A stretch of DNA of 64,000 nucleotides from Glutinoglossum americanum (taxonomy: Eukaryota > Ascomycota > Geoglossomycetes > Geoglossales > Geoglossaceae): assembly GCA_020080175.1 (NCBI GenBank), contig JAGHQL010000041.1, positions 1 through 64,000 of the forward strand. The letters are read 5' to 3'. This document shows, piece by piece, positions 1-11,824 of the stretch. Position numbers and translations under genes: made by a program. The notes beneath the pieces were generated by a model that saw only the letters and a list, made by a program, of their open reading frames with translations, ran no database searches and was not told the DNA's origin. Numbering within the stretch: position 1 is the stretch's first letter; each line of letters begins with the position of its first letter.

Positions 1-14
1 GGGGGGGGGGTGGT

Positions 15-56
<42 letters not shown>

Positions 57-70
57 GCGGGGGGGGGGTG

Positions 71-104
<34 letters not shown>
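1..104. repeat. Near-homopolymeric G tract at window start
   Basis: The first 104 bases are almost all G, broken by a few T, A and C bases around 11-14, 56-59 and 69-72. Such a tract carries no gene. It could be a genuine G-rich, quadruplex-prone stretch. A run this long and pure is also what two-colour short-read chemistry gives when signal is lost, so an assembly or sequencing artefact at a contig end is at least as likely. Confidence 0.9.
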
Positions 105-105
<1 letters not shown>

Positions 106-819
106 TGAGCTGCCAGGTCTTCGATATGCATATGCAGCAGAGCAGAGGGGGAGAGATTAGTCTAGAGAGTCCTACGGGGCCCGTCTGTTTGTTTGTTTGT
201 CTGGTCTGCCCATGGGAGGGGGGGAGAAAAAAAAAAAGAAAAAAAAGTGGATATCCTCTTCTTCTTCTTCCTCCTCCTCCTCCTCTGATAGCAAACACCA
301 ACATCAAAGACCCTCCCGCTGTCCCCCTCCCTTCGCAGCGTGTGGGAAATCCGGACGCTGCGTCGGCGTCAATTCCCTCCACACCACAACACAACACCGT
401 CCGCACTTCCGTGCATCGGAGACCCGGTGAGCGAAACGTTCGGTCTCAGCTCCCCTTCCACCACCACCACCCGCGGGACACCAACGTCCGTCAACCGTCG
501 CGCAACCCACCCTCTCCCTCCCTCTTCTGGCCTGGGACCAACGGCTCGATTCTGACGTAGACATTCGTCGAGCTGTCGTCGTCACCGTGACCAGACCCGA
601 CCGCGGGCCCCGCCGACGACGACGACAGAGTCCGAGAAAGGCCGGAAGGGAATAGGCTAGGAGGTAGGCGCGCGTCGTGACGATCCCCGTGCCACTTACC
701 GCCACATGATCGATCTTAGGACGTTTGTTGGAGAAAAAAAAAACACAAGGCCCTTTTAGAAAAGCGTTTTTTTTTTTCCCCTTCTCACGCAGCTGATGGC
801 TTTGGGAACAAACCGTTGA

Positions 820-860
<41 letters not shown>

Positions 861-1402
861 CGCAATCTGGTGGTTTAAAGACAAGCGGTAGACTCATTGG
901 GGGGAACGGGGGAGTCCGGGCCAAGCAGATGGAAGCGTGGATGGACCGACTTATCTCCATCAATTTGTCAGCACGAATAGGAAAGGGTGGACGGGCTATT
1001 TGGATGTAATAATTTAGATTCCTATTATTCCTGATGTGTATGTGTGTGCGAATGTGTGCGAGTGAGGTTGTGATTGGGGGCCGTCAGGATGATACATAAT
1101 CGTGATATTGGGGTGCTCATGGTGTGTCATGAGGGGGGGGGGGGTAGGTAAACGAGGGGGGGAATCGGGGAGGAAAGAGTGGAGAGGAAGCTCCGAATTG
1201 AAAGAATCACCGAAAACAGAAGAAAAAAACCGAGGAGCCAACACCTATCCATAATGCATGCCGAGGATTAAGAAGAATATATCGACGGGGCAATGACTGG
1301 GATTCAGAGAACAGACCGCCTGCAAAGTCCCCTTGCCTCGTCCGAATGGATTTTCGCCAGCGATGTAGCTTTGAACGAGAGGGCAATCGTCAAGTCTGAC
1401 GC
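105..1402. other. Gene-free low-complexity stretch
   Basis: No gene is supported here. The stretch holds a purine run (about 210-246), a CTT/CCT pyrimidine run (about 255-286), A and T homopolymers near 732 and 767, a (TG)n tract at 822-859 and a G-run near 1132-1145. Open frames on both strands here follow the simple repeats and have no recognisable domains. Its right end is the 3' side of the Gid1-like gene. Confidence 0.6.
822..859. repeat. (TG)n microsatellite
   Basis: An uninterrupted TG dinucleotide tract of about 38 bases. It is read as HTHTHT or VCVCVC in spurious open frames on the two strands. Such tracts are length-variable and Z-DNA-prone. Nothing ties it to a neighbouring gene. 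Confidence 0.95.
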
Positions 1403-3786
1403 TTAGCAGGACAGGAATTCATGTTGAATGTTAATAAATGCACCCACTCCACCGTCTTCGCCAATGTCATTGACAAGAACCTCCGTCTGCTGGCAAAGAC
1501 GCTCGAGTGCGGCGGAGGAGGATTTCCCGAGGGACACTGAAACAGAGTTAGTTCTGCAGGCGTGGTCGTTACGATCGTCTTCGGGGCAACCGCTCACCTA
1601 GTATGGCAGAATTGAGCTCTTCTGCTACAGGCACTCTTCCGCTTGGCTCTAGCAAGTGCGCCACTACCGAATTCTTGGGGTCCTCATATGCCAACAATGA
1701 GAACGTTTCTTCCAGCGCTCTCTTGACCTCTTTTCTGCTGTCACCTCTGAACTCGGATTGCAGCAGTTGCCCATAATGTAATGTGTCCTGCGTAAGGTTC
1801 GTATATCTCATGTGGATATCACCTTCCTCCGTTTCCATCCTGTCCCAGTCACTTCCATTTTGGAGCTGATCGTCTAGCTCCATCTCTTGCTCCATCTCTT
1901 GCTCAAAGACATCGTCATCGTAAAGGTCGTTGTGGAGGCCATCCAACGAGTCTGAATTTTTGGGTGAAGATCGGGCGAGTGTGAGGAGCTCCGAGCATTG
2001 CCGGCTCATTTCAATAAACTTCCTGCATCTTAACCTAAAATATATCTGCTCGTTATCCCTTAGAACTGTTGGGTAGTAGGCATTTGTGTACTTCAGGGCC
2101 CTGTCTATGTCTCCATCTAGGATCGCTGTCCGTATCCCTAATTAGACGTATCAGTCCTGGAAACACCCTACCGCGCCAGTAATGAGGTACTTACGTTGCC
2201 GGTTAATCGCATCAAAATCTTCTTTGGGTTCCAGTCCTTTTGTTGATGACCGCCTCCCACACTGCAAGGCCATTGCTTCTGTGCGCACCTCTTCTCCGAA
2301 TGCGCGAGCAGTTTCGACGTAGCCATCGTGAGCAAGATATTGTGCGACAAGTGCTTGGATAAGAGACGTTTCACTCAAAGGGGGGTGCAAGGATGCCACA
2401 CTGGTTGCCTCAATCTCGGAGTCGATCAACTCTTTCTCTGCCTTTCAATAGAATGTATAGGTTAGTCGCCGCACTGATATCGAGGTGTGGTGAAATTTAT
2501 TTGGGAATAGAGCGAGAGGGCATACCGCCATTAAGCTGTCAATATCGTAGACAAAGGGGCTTTGGCCGAAGTTCACCCTGATGTGCTCTCCTGGCTTCTT
2601 CATCCCAACCGCCGGGTAGACCTTGCCTTTGATGTCTCGGAATGCGGTCCCTGGGGAACTGATTAGTAGACATTTAAGGGGAATTTGAGATTAGGTTTGT
2701 ATACCCAGCCATGTGCCATTCTTTGTGAAGAACCCACAGCCTGTTCGAAAGTTTATTCCACAGCCGATAACATCATTTGAAGAGAACTGAGGACCGTAAT
2801 CCTTCCCAGAGCTCTGGCAGCAGAATAGCCGTCCATCATCGCCGTGGTAACCCCATGAATCTGGCTCCCACCCTGGTAGTCTGTTGAGAGACACATTTGG
2901 TCCGCAGAATCCAATACCGATTAAGCTATAAATAACTTAGTAATGCTTTAGAACTGCGCGGTGTAATAGTAGGGTGCACATACCCTTCTTTACCTCTACA
3001 GATAATGGTGACCTCGTAATAGAACATGCCGCATTGCGGTGGCATGGCATGATCCGCTCTTACTGCCGCCGCGTCGTGGTCCTGATTGCTCTTTCCTGGA
3101 CCCACGAACCGAACCTCCAGACCATCCGCCAGAACATCGATACCAGTGAGCTTGTCATTGTCGCTCCATCTCGACGGCAGTGGCATGAGGCCTTCTCCAT
3201 TCGTCTGTGGCTCTTTTTCAATTATGTCGTACGTCATCCCCCGGTGGGAAGGCGCCATCTTGTGTAGGTTAGCGCTGCTCGAGCTAGTCGAAAGCGAACC
3301 CGCATTTGATGAATGTGTCGACAGGCCGTGGCTGTGGGTGTTAAGCCGGGCTCGATGCGCCTCTGCAAGTCTCTGAGCGTAACTAGAGTTGCGAAGGTAT
3401 GAGGGCGTGATGAACTGAGTGTGGCTAGCCCCAGAGATGCCGGAGCCATTACTTGTTTGACTGAGGTGGTTCGATCCTCTTCCCAACGAGCCGGGCACAC
3501 TAATACTGCCCGCACCGGAATACATCTCGATATCTAATGCCCGCGGCGGGTTCCTAGAGTGAATCATGGGGTTGTGCTGTTGGAAGTATCTCCCGGTTGC
3601 AGGCTCTTGCTGCAGCAGGTGAGAGAATCCTCCGGCCCTTGACGGCTGCTGATAAATTGTAGAAGCACCTGAGACTACCGAGGCATATGATGACCGACGT
3701 GGCATCGAGCTCGAACCGGCGGTCGGAACTGAAGAGTAAGATGTCGAGGGGACTCCCGAAGAGCCCTGAGGCGGGGCGTTTGTCAT
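1403..3786 (-). CDS. Gid1/RanBPM-type SPRY-LisH-CTLH protein, GID ubiquitin ligase
   Basis: Six exons (3786-2984, 2925-2705, 2650-2526, 2441-2195, 2137-1598, 1536-1403) join in frame to 689 residues. A Ser-rich N-terminus of about 210 residues precedes a SPRY domain (about 225-375, with GWEPDSWGYHGDDG and GCGINFRTGCGFFTKNG). Then come LisH (about 400-430, LVAQYLAHDGYVETARAF), CTLH (RTAILDGDIDRALKYTN) and a C-terminal CRA region. This order is that of RanBPM/RanBP9 and yeast Gid1/Vid30, the scaffold that holds substrate receptors in the GID/CTLH E3 ligase degrading gluconeogenic enzymes. The start is the first ATG in frame. The frame stays open upstream to about 3990 but has no ATG there. The acidic insert between CTLH and CRA (DDDVFEQEMEQEMELDD) looks like a linker. 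Family is clear; substrates are not inferable. Confidence 0.93.
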
Positions 3787-4765
3787 GAAGGATATGCCGC
3801 AAGAAGCGGCTGATAGACGATGAGCGAAGGCAGGGTGAACTCCGGTGCGAGAGTGAGCCTCGGAGTGATGAGCCTTAGCACTATAGATACAATCCAGGTG
3901 ACCCGGCTCACTTAGTGTTACAAGTCTGCAATTCCGGCCTCTTAGACAGCTGTCGAAACGGAATGATGAGGTGCGGGTGGCCTTCGTCACAGAGATGATC
4001 CTAATTCGTCTAAAGTGAAACTGACATCGGTGCCTAAGAGCGGTCAGATGTTTTAAACCACTCGATTAGTCTGATGGGTTTGGATTTCGTGCGTTGGTAC
4101 TCCTTATGTAGAAGCCGTCGAGTCGCCCTGTCAGGTTGAGGGGCTATTTCTTGAGGTGACCTCCTCACTAGCCACAACATGTGGCACAGAACCCCCGTGA
4201 CTTCATCGCTGGCCAGAGATTTTCACCTTATCAACATTTGATTTCATTTTAACACTGAAACTGGATTTGGTTGCACCTTATCGTAGCCCAAAATCCATTT
4301 TAGTGGTAAGTTCAGCATCATTATCTTGGGATGCTATGGGTCACAACTAGCGAGTTGGAATGGCCATGGGTCACTATGGCTTACGGCGTATGTATACAAT
4401 ATGATTTGAGTGTACAGTGTACAGTTTGTTTTGGTCAAAGGAAAAGCCGCTTCAGGTCTATCCACCCATATCCTGACCACCTGATTTTGTTATCCGTTGT
4501 AGTTTCAAATCCGCATGCGGTCGGAAACGTATTCTAGGAACTAGAAACACCCCCAATGTGTACCGTAATATGCTCCCGTAAAGTATTTCAGACCCAGGAA
4601 AAAGAAAAGAGAAAGAAATTAGAAGGGCCCCTTGAGACAGCTGGCAGGACAGTACGGCGACAGTTGCAAGGCCGAAAAGCTGTATCACTATCGGAAAAAT
4701 ATTTTAGTTTCTCACCAGCACCACGACTGGGCTATGGAAAATAAAACTATACCTCGAGCTTTTGT
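3787..4765. other. Intergenic, upstream of Gid1-like gene and downstream of Ies4
   Basis: Should hold the promoter and leader of the Gid1-like gene (minus strand) and the 3' end of the Ies4 gene. The first 200 bases remain open in the Gid1 frame without an ATG. I see no gene, RNA or repeat. Confidence 0.5.
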
Positions 4766-5824
4766 TTAAGCTTCCGTTGTGACAACGGCAGCAGGGGAGC
4801 TTCCTTGAACGCTACCCATTCCACCCATCTCAACGTCCCCAGTGCTACTGCTCTTTCCTTCGCTGTTGAGTCCACTGCTGCATTTGTTTTCCTTCCCGTC
4901 ACTGTCGACATTCAGACGCGTGTCTCTATCGGTCTCTCCATTGGCATTGATTTTCGTCGACTTGGGTGCTCGCCATGTTGGAAGCTGCCAAGCGACACCG
5001 GTGAAGCTCTTTATCTGCAAGCCCTTCTTTATCCACTTGCGACAAGGCTTTCCAGTGCGATCGAGGGCTCTGAGTCCGGCATTAATAGCGCCTTGGTTCG
5101 CCTTTGGTCCCAGTTTATGAGCAACGAGCGGAGGGATAGCACTAGGGCCCGCCTTGTTCGTAAATCCGTTGTCGGTGCCATCGGCTGTACCATCCTCACT
5201 ATAGAGTTGTTAGCAAATTTCCTAGATCTGTACGCTCTGTTGTAAGGGAGGAGGCCGGGAAGGTGGATGGGATATGGTGCGTGCGAATAGTGTAGCACCG
5301 AGTAGCAGTTTGGGCGGTCGAGCCCAAACTCCTTAAAAGAGGATGTATAATGATCGGACTATGCGAATGGATAAAGATTCAGGCACTCACAGTCTTGGTT
5401 TCTTCTTGGGCCCTGGCTTTCCTCTCGGCTTAGGTAGCCCATCAGGCCCTAGAGGAGCAGTTCTCTTCGTTCCGGGCTTTGGGCCAGGAACTCCTTTTCT
5501 TTTGGATGCTTCAGCAGGCGTGAGTAGGTTGCTCGGTCCGGGTGTGCCACTAGGAGCAGGAGTAGAGTTGCTATCGGAAATGTTATCAACCGGTGAAGCG
5601 GACGCGACAGTAGGTTTCGGTGTCGAAGCCGATGAAGCCGTTGACTTTGACTTTGATGTGCCTTTACGAGATGGCGGCTTTGACGACGAAAACTGAGCCA
5701 ATTTATCGGGCGGAAGGTTCAAGACCACGACCTTGCTCTGCTTCGAAGCTTTAGTTCCTTTTCGTGTGTTTGCGTTGCCAGACGGTGCGACTGGCGCTGT
5801 GGCCAGCGAGCTCGATACAGGCAT
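4766..5824 (-). CDS. INO80 chromatin-remodelling complex subunit Ies4
   Basis: Two exons (5824-5391 and 5198-4766) join across a GTGAGT...CTATAG intron with a GCTAAC branch site and give 288 residues. The N-terminal part has the short block KVVVLNLPPDKLAQF. The middle is a Pro/Lys/Gly-rich, DNA-binding-like stretch (KRKGVPGPKPGTKRTAPLG and RGKPGPKKKPRL). The second exon carries the family hallmark KANQGAINAGLRALDRTGKP followed by CRKWIKKGLQIKSFTG and W-x-LPTW. These match the fungal INO80_Ies4 family. Ies4 is a small accessory subunit of INO80, which slides nucleosomes and acts in damage signalling. SWR1, the ATPase of a sister complex, lies about 41 kb to the right; the two are not physically linked as a unit. 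Confidence 0.88.
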
Positions 5825-7615
5825 CGTGGTGTTTTGTGGTAACGATGGCAGAACTGAAGGAGCGCTGATCGCTTTGTCGGTCGCGGTGCGAGATTTAGTC
5901 CTCGCACAGTTCTGGGGTAAGAGCGGATCTCCTGACTAACGAGATTCTGTGTCCTCTATAGCCGGGTTGCTTGATAGCATGAGCAGACGATCACGATATT
6001 TTATTTTCGTCTTTTGCGTCGGTGTCGATAGCAGTTCTGTGAATGAGAAATGAGTTTGCAGAGTGAAGGTGGGAGGAAGGGGCTTGGAAGGGGCGTGAGG
6101 AACGGTGAGGCGGGCTCGTTCATTATTATTACTTCGCTTTGGCTCCGCGAAGGGGGCTGTCTTCGTGGTCCAGAATAGAGTTGTTCGGGTGTGGGTTGGA
6201 TGAGATCCGTAGCCGTAGCGACGCTGCTTTAGTGATTTATTCCCTTGCATCGCAGACACTTGGGAAATTTTCTCTCATCACGTCCAAGATTTCAATTCCT
6301 TTTCGGTCTTTCATTTTCAGCCCGCCTTGTGCGCGTTCAGATGGTTGGAACGGTTCACCGCGATTCTGCATTTGCAACGCGCTGGCTACCAATCTCCAAA
6401 CCTTGTCGGTGCGCGCCTTCTTTCTTTGTTCGTCATCCAATGCCGGCTGACTGCAAACGAACTTGACACAAGACCGCTCATCACCTCCTTTATCCGTGCA
6501 TTTAACGCGCAACACAATCCCCGGCAGAGCTTGTCCATTAAACGCGTATTGTCGCTGCATGTAAAATCATAGGAGATCTCGATGATAGACGCAATAAATG
6601 TTTGAGGATCTTCCTACTACCCTGCAGAGACGTGCAAATCCATTCGCTCATGTCCCACCCTTCCTAGAGACTGATTGGTGGTGTGGCACTCACAAAAGGA
6701 GACCTTAGCGATCGAATATTGCCACGACAGAAACTATGTCCTCTTACATACAATAATGAATCACTACCCGCTTCCAAGGACATCTTAATTATTCCCGTTC
6801 CAAATGCTCGGAATTCGTGTCGAATCAACTGTGAAGGAGCCGACCCGAGGTATGAACTCGGAGCCGGCTTGAATCCATAATGATTTTAGTCTTGGCTCGG
6901 TATGGATCTCATCCTAGTGCCTTGGAGTAGGAAGGTTCCATTTACGTGTACTATTGCACAATACATACCACATATTCTACATCGACTACAAGGGACCATG
7001 GTACCAGGCTGTCGAAAATACTGGTATATGCGAAAATAACTAATTGGGATGGGCCTTGGGCTCCAGAAATATATAGTTCTCATCCCCACTAAAACCCTAA
7101 CCTTTATGCTTGTTAAGTCTTTATTTTTACCCCATGCCATCTCCATCCCCTTCATCTCCTAGTCATAGCTCATATGCTAGGGCGGTCTCAGAGGATATTG
7201 AGGGACATGTTACAAGCCGTATAAGAGCCACTAATATAAACTCGGCCTCAGCACCCACCGTAGCAGGTCTTGGGGTGGTCTATTCAGGAAACACCGAATG
7301 ATATCGTATCCACGGTAGTGTGTCGATCACTCAGAACAAGGCCAAATACCCTCCTAAAAGTCCCCACACCAAGGAACTAAACCAACAGTACATTGAGTGA
7401 CCAAATGAAACCGAAACAGGGGCACGACAGTTTGGCTCGCATTAACAGCGCCTAGATGTCTGAATCTGTCGCTGAAACACTTCAGGTATTTCTGGGTTCA
7501 ACGGTGGGTGAGCACCTCTTGGGTTCATGCATCGTATTCTTGTCAGTCTCTAGCCACCACTGAGGGACGAACTTCTCGACCAATCCTCGTGATTCTACCT
7601 TTACTTATTGGCACT
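5825..7615. other. Intergenic with one doubtful ORF
   Basis: About 1.8 kb between the Ies4 start and the 3' end of the Cys-rich surface protein, both on the minus strand. It should contain the Ies4 promoter and leader. A 107-codon minus-strand frame (6237-6560) is listed separately. From 6600 to 7615 I see no supported gene, RNA or repeat. Confidence 0.5.
6237..6560 (-). CDS. Doubtful small ORF upstream of Ies4
   Basis: An ATG-initiated frame of 107 codons, rich in charged residues, with segments such as KKARTDKVWRLVASALQMQN and RKGIEILDVMRENFPSVCD. I recognise no family. The composition is more protein-like than the surrounding frames, but no clear splice partner was found on either side. 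It may be a small gene, an upstream ORF in the Ies4 leader, or chance. Confidence 0.2.
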   Translation of the reverse strand: MQRQYAFNGQALPGIVLRVKCTDKGGDERSCVKFVCSQPALDDEQRKKARTDKVWRLVASALQMQNRGEPFQPSERAQGGLKMKDRKGIEILDVMRENFPSVCDARE

Positions 7616-8762
7616 TCATCCAGGTAATTCAGGTCTTCCTCCTGGCCCTCTCATAGGTGAACCCATCTCCACCGGCCTCGCGATATCCCCCGGGCTGTCA
7701 GGGATGGCTGGTACCGCCGGTACACCCAGGTCGTGACCATAAGTTCCCTCACCGGTGGGTTCACTATGCGGACCAAACTGAGGTAAAGGACCAGCATAAT
7801 CATAACCAGAGCTGCCGGCATTGTATCCCGTACCTGATGATACTAGTGACATAGGAGGAACGCTATAAGCGGGGCCGCTAGATTGAGTGCCCCCGGATGG
7901 TCGCCGATGCATCACGATGAAGGTAATGACGGATATTAAGAGTACTGCACCCAAGGCAGCACCAACGCCTATCCCTACTTTCGCGCCAGTTGAAAGACCA
8001 CCGCCACCCTCTGGGGCAGATGTACTTGTAGGGACAGCGGAGCCGCAAACGAGGCTTGTGTCGAGGCGTGTACACAGGAGTCCATCGTTGCAGCACCCAC
8101 CGCCCGCAGAGGCTGGGCAGGAAAATTGACCCAGGGCGCAGCCTGTAGAGGATACGCTGGTAAAACTAGTTGTACTGACCGTTGCTGTGGCCACGCAACC
8201 GTTATTGGTGATGCATGATGATCCTAAGGAACAACAGTCATCGCCTATGGACTGCGGGCACTGGAAGGCGGTTGTTGAACAAGCGCGAGGGCAACACTGT
8301 TGAAGATTCAGAACAAACACGTCCCTGCCTGAGCCACCGAAATGGATTCACATACTGTAGTAGTTGAGGAGATAGTACAATGAACTTGACCATCAGAACA
8401 AGGGTTATCGCATGCGGAGCCAGTCGAGCAGCATTTAGCACTACCCAAAGCATTGATGTAGCAGTAAGTGTCGTCTTTACAGCAACCGTTGACGTTTACC
8501 TCTCGGCCTTGGCAGAGGCCCTTATGTCAGTCGAGCCAGGGCGTAAAACAAATATCAGGGGATCAGGGGTGTAGATACACGTATGGTACCCGGGGGTGCA
8601 TTCTGTTTGCCGCCTTCCCAATCGCCGCGGCGGCGTCCCGCCGAAAAAAGCCCGAGGGTAGAAAGGGCTAAAGTCGTCAAGCTCCACGACCCCCAGAGGA
8701 GTGTCTAATGACAATACGACGCTGGCCATCAAGATCGCGCACAAAAATTGGGTCCGCGCCAT
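7616..8762 (-). CDS. Secreted Cys-rich single-pass membrane protein
   Basis: Three exons (8762-8579, 8507-8356, 8296-7616) give 338 residues. The N-terminus (MARTQFLCAILMASVVLSL) is a signal peptide, and LGRRQ near residue 50 could be a Kex2-type cleavage site. The ectodomain has several CC-containing modules, such as GCCKDDTYC, AKCCSTGSACDNPC, FQCPQSIGDDCCSLGSSC and FSCPASAGGGCCNDGLLC. This pattern is frequent in ascomycete surface proteins. A Ser/Thr and Gly linker leads to one membrane span (VGIGVGAALGAVLLISVITF) followed by MHRR. The cytoplasmic tail of about 100 residues is rich in Pro, Gly, Ser and Tyr. The layout suggests a cell-surface sensor or anchor, but no ligand is known to me. 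The 71- and 59-nt introns were placed by frame and by cysteine spacing. Confidence 0.8.
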
Positions 8763-9578
8763 GACTGATAATGTTGACGGCAGAGAACCATGTGATTATT
8801 GTATTCAAGTGAAAAGGTGCCGCAGCACCGAGCTTCACTAAGGCATCAATATCACGAGCATTCTCAGCCTTGGTGCACGGACCTATTCCTTGGTATCTAT
8901 GGGAGAAATACCATTGGCGGGTGTCAGATGGTAGAGAATTTAGCTCGGAATGTGTCCAAGACTTCAAGAAATTCCATTCAGTTTCTAAAATCGACTCGGG
9001 CTAAAATTCTAATCGCAAAATGTTATCTCAATTGTAAAAACTAAACCTATCAACAAATTCAAATTTTCGCTCTTCATATCTATTCAAGACAGTACAGAAA
9101 TGCTACTATTTTCTTAAAGTTCCATATTTCGTATTACTTTAGTGCCTGCCACTCTAAAAAATTTAAGAGAAATGGTTAGGCAGATGGTATCAAATTTTCA
9201 AAAACTCATCGACAGTGCCAGAGCAGACCACCACTGTTGTTGCTGCTAAGGGTGGATATACTAAATGGTGAGAGATTATCTTGTATTTATCAAACTACCA
9301 TTCCGATCGGATATACATATTGATCATATTCCAAGAATGATCCTTGTACCCATGTAGAATCGCGAGCATTCCCTTCGGCTTCGCGCTGCTTAAAGGTGCA
9401 TGCCCGGGAAGACTCCCTTAACATTAGACAGCGGCCCCGTTTGTAGAGTGCGTACATACATACACATATGCATACATACGATATACGCTGTTTGGCTTAA
9501 AGGCGAACCCAAAGACACTTTCCTCGGTACATATATACTCTTCTAAGTTGTGCATCTGAGGTATGTTGATTTGATAAC
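8763..9578. other. Intergenic, AT-rich
   Basis: Promoter side of the Cys-rich protein gene and 3' side of the F-box gene. It is AT-rich around 9000-9200 and has an alternating CATACATAC/TATGCATAC tract at about 9451-9485. No gene is supported. Confidence 0.5.
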
Positions 9579-11578
9579 CTAGAAGAAATGGGTTGGAAAC
9601 CTAACTCTCCCCGTCTCCCAATCCGTAATCAAGAACTTAACCTCAACTCCGGTTCGCCTAGCCATCTCCACTGCATCGATCCCAATGGAGCTGCATTGAT
9701 TTATTCGAAGCAGCTTGAGAGGCTTGCCAGATTTGCTGGCAATCTTTTTCACGGAAACCCCTGTGAGTTTCGAGTTTTCGGATAAGTCTAAGTACTCTAA
9801 ATCCTCCATCTCTGATATAGCTTCGCTTAGGGTATCGTTGATCTTATTCCCGCCGACTAAACAAAGCTCGACCACCTGTTTTGTTGCTTTGGAGGTAAGA
9901 AGGGCTATAAGGTCGGCATTAGTGAGCCCTAAGCACCTACCTATGCGGAGTATCTTCAGCGGGCTATTGCGACAATCCGAGGGGTAGCTTAACATCGATG
10001 TTATGTCTCTAAGCTTAAGGTCATAGATGTCCCTAAGGGTGAGGCTTTCGAGCTGGCTATAGTCGTTAGCAGCTAGGTTCGCTTGACTCGCGAGGGTGTC
10101 CATGCGTAGACATAGGTCAGTCGCGATTCTCAGTTGTCGTATTGTTGGAGGGAGTAGCGGAAAGCGGTCGATGCCACACCTGATCAGGGTGAGAGACTCA
10201 AGCTGACTCAGACTTGAGTAGTCCGCGGGAAAAAGAGTGAATAGATCCGCCCAACCGAAGAGTGTTAGCTCTCGAAGACACGGCGCCAGGTCGAGAAAGT
10301 GTTGCTTTGAGAGTGTTAGTTACGGCTAAGCCTCGACGGTGTACATGAATAAAGAATTTAGGTTAGGTTTATACGTACTAAAGACGAAGAGTTTGCTCTC
10401 CGTACGGTAATTTTGCCGTAATAACGAAGATAAAGCGTCTTAATCCGTTCAAGCCCCTCCGTCGGTCTAACACTGTGGGACATGTGCTGTATTTGGTGAA
10501 ACTCGGCGTGAACGAGGTTTTGACAGAGAAATAACAGGGTTTTGGCCGTCTCAGACCCCAACACGCAATGTAGTATAAGCGTGGATAGGTTCTGGTGGGC
10601 TTTAAGGGTCGGGTACGAAAAACGAACATCATCGAGACGGACATCGAGATGTTTGAGGCCCCTACAACTCTTAGAGACGCGTGAAAGGATAGAAGTGAGG
10701 AGAGAGGTATCGTGACAGGCAAGCTCGCATATCACAAGTCTTGTCAGGGTGCCCTTCGATCGACGGATGAATGACATTATAGATCTCTCGCTGACTGTCC
10801 TTTCTGCCTGTGAGAGGTCAAGGTCTCTCCAGAGGGGCGTTAAAGAGGATAATAAGTGACTCCAGTGTTTAGACACCCGTAAGCACAGCCTGTAAACATT
10901 CTCAGTATCCGGCGAGATCAGGAGCATGTCCCAAACTTACATTAGAGTTCTGAAACCCAAGAGTTCAGCGACCATTTGAACTAATTCTATCGGAAGAACT
11001 AGGAAGGGATCCAAGACTTTGGGTTCAACGTTTTGTGGTACATTGTTTACTATTCTTCGAAGAGCCTAATGTAGTATATTGAGTCAAGGATCGGTTTGGT
11101 ATAGGCACCAAATTTGTCTCACCTGGTAGAGAGGGTCTGCTGGAGGCACTCTAAGTAACCCACGCTTGTAGACACTTGCAGCATCACCCCTCCTATCCAG
11201 TAGCTGAAGGATTTTGCCAGCGCGCAGGTAGCCCTTGTGGCAGTTAGTAGGAGGAGATTCGCGGAGGTAGACGTAGATTGTACTTGCGCGCTCGACTTCT
11301 CAAGCTGAAGCATAAGTCTAGCATCACCCAAGGCGGACTTGAGGTCTCCAAGTTTCTCGTATGTTGCCGCACGATTGTCTAATACATCAATCGGATAATT
11401 ATCGCTCAATTCGATTGCCTGTCAAGTAATTAGTGTTGAAGTAGCTGCATGTGTTAAGGGCAAAACAAACAGTAGAAAACGCTTCCAACGCCAAATCATA
11501 CTGCCGCCTACGGTAGTAACTTTGGCCAAATTCCTGTGCCTTTTTGGGAGTTAGTTGTTGGTATGAAGGATAAACCAT
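9579..11578 (-). CDS. TPR/F-box/LRR protein of the Dia2/Pof3 type
   Basis: Six exons (11578-11471, 11418-11284, 11233-11123, 11065-10941, 10889-10379, 10304-9579) close in frame to 571 residues. N-terminal TPR repeats (about 1-115) contain AQEFGQSYYRRRQYDLALEA, NRAATYEKLGDLKSALGDA and GYLRAGKILQLLDRRGDAA. An F-box follows (about 133-175: DPFLVLPIELVQMVAELL, then RVSKHWSHLLSS) and then leucine-rich repeats to the C-terminus (CLRELTLFGWADLF; LKILRIGRCLGLTNADLIAL). TPR plus F-box plus LRR in this order is characteristic of yeast Dia2 and fission yeast Pof3. These are SCF substrate receptors that ubiquitinate the CMG helicase and preserve genome stability at forks. The first exon is short; GTTTAT...CTAACTCCCAAAAAG right after the ATG could itself be an intron, so the extreme N-terminus is uncertain. 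It shares a 246-bp divergent promoter with CTNNBL1. Confidence 0.85.
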
Positions 11579-11824
11579 TTGATGAGCTGTGATGAGGGTG
11601 AAAGTGCAATAATAATGTTACTGTTAAAGACGCGAAGCGGGTCCTCCGAGCACGTGATGAGTCAAGATCGCAGTTGGAGATGTTATTGTCGAATAGGCCT
11701 ATGGCATAACAGTAACCGGAGTTGGCCAATAATTCTATCTCCATTTCCCAACGGCCTTCAACTGCGATTCTGTAGCTTTTAGTTTCTCTATTGTAGGGTG
11801 GCATTAGCTTTACATATCTCCAGC
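11579..11824. promoter_or_regulatory. Divergent promoter, Dia2-like / CTNNBL1
   Basis: These 246 bases separate two ATGs on opposite strands and so must hold both promoters and leaders. A CACGTG core (GCACGTGAT, 11650-11658) lies near the middle. In fungi this hexamer is bound by Cbf1 or other bHLH factors. The same 9-mer in the other orientation stands before the Tom6-like gene. Factor binding is inference. Confidence 0.6.

Noticed and set aside
304-963. 219-codon minus-strand ORF at the left edge
   Set aside because: Passes through the (TG)n repeat (HTHTHT) and other simple sequence; no recognisable protein character.
4805-5245. 146-codon plus-strand ORF
   Set aside because: Shadow of the second Ies4 exon on the opposite strand; the minus-strand reading has family motifs and proper splice sites.
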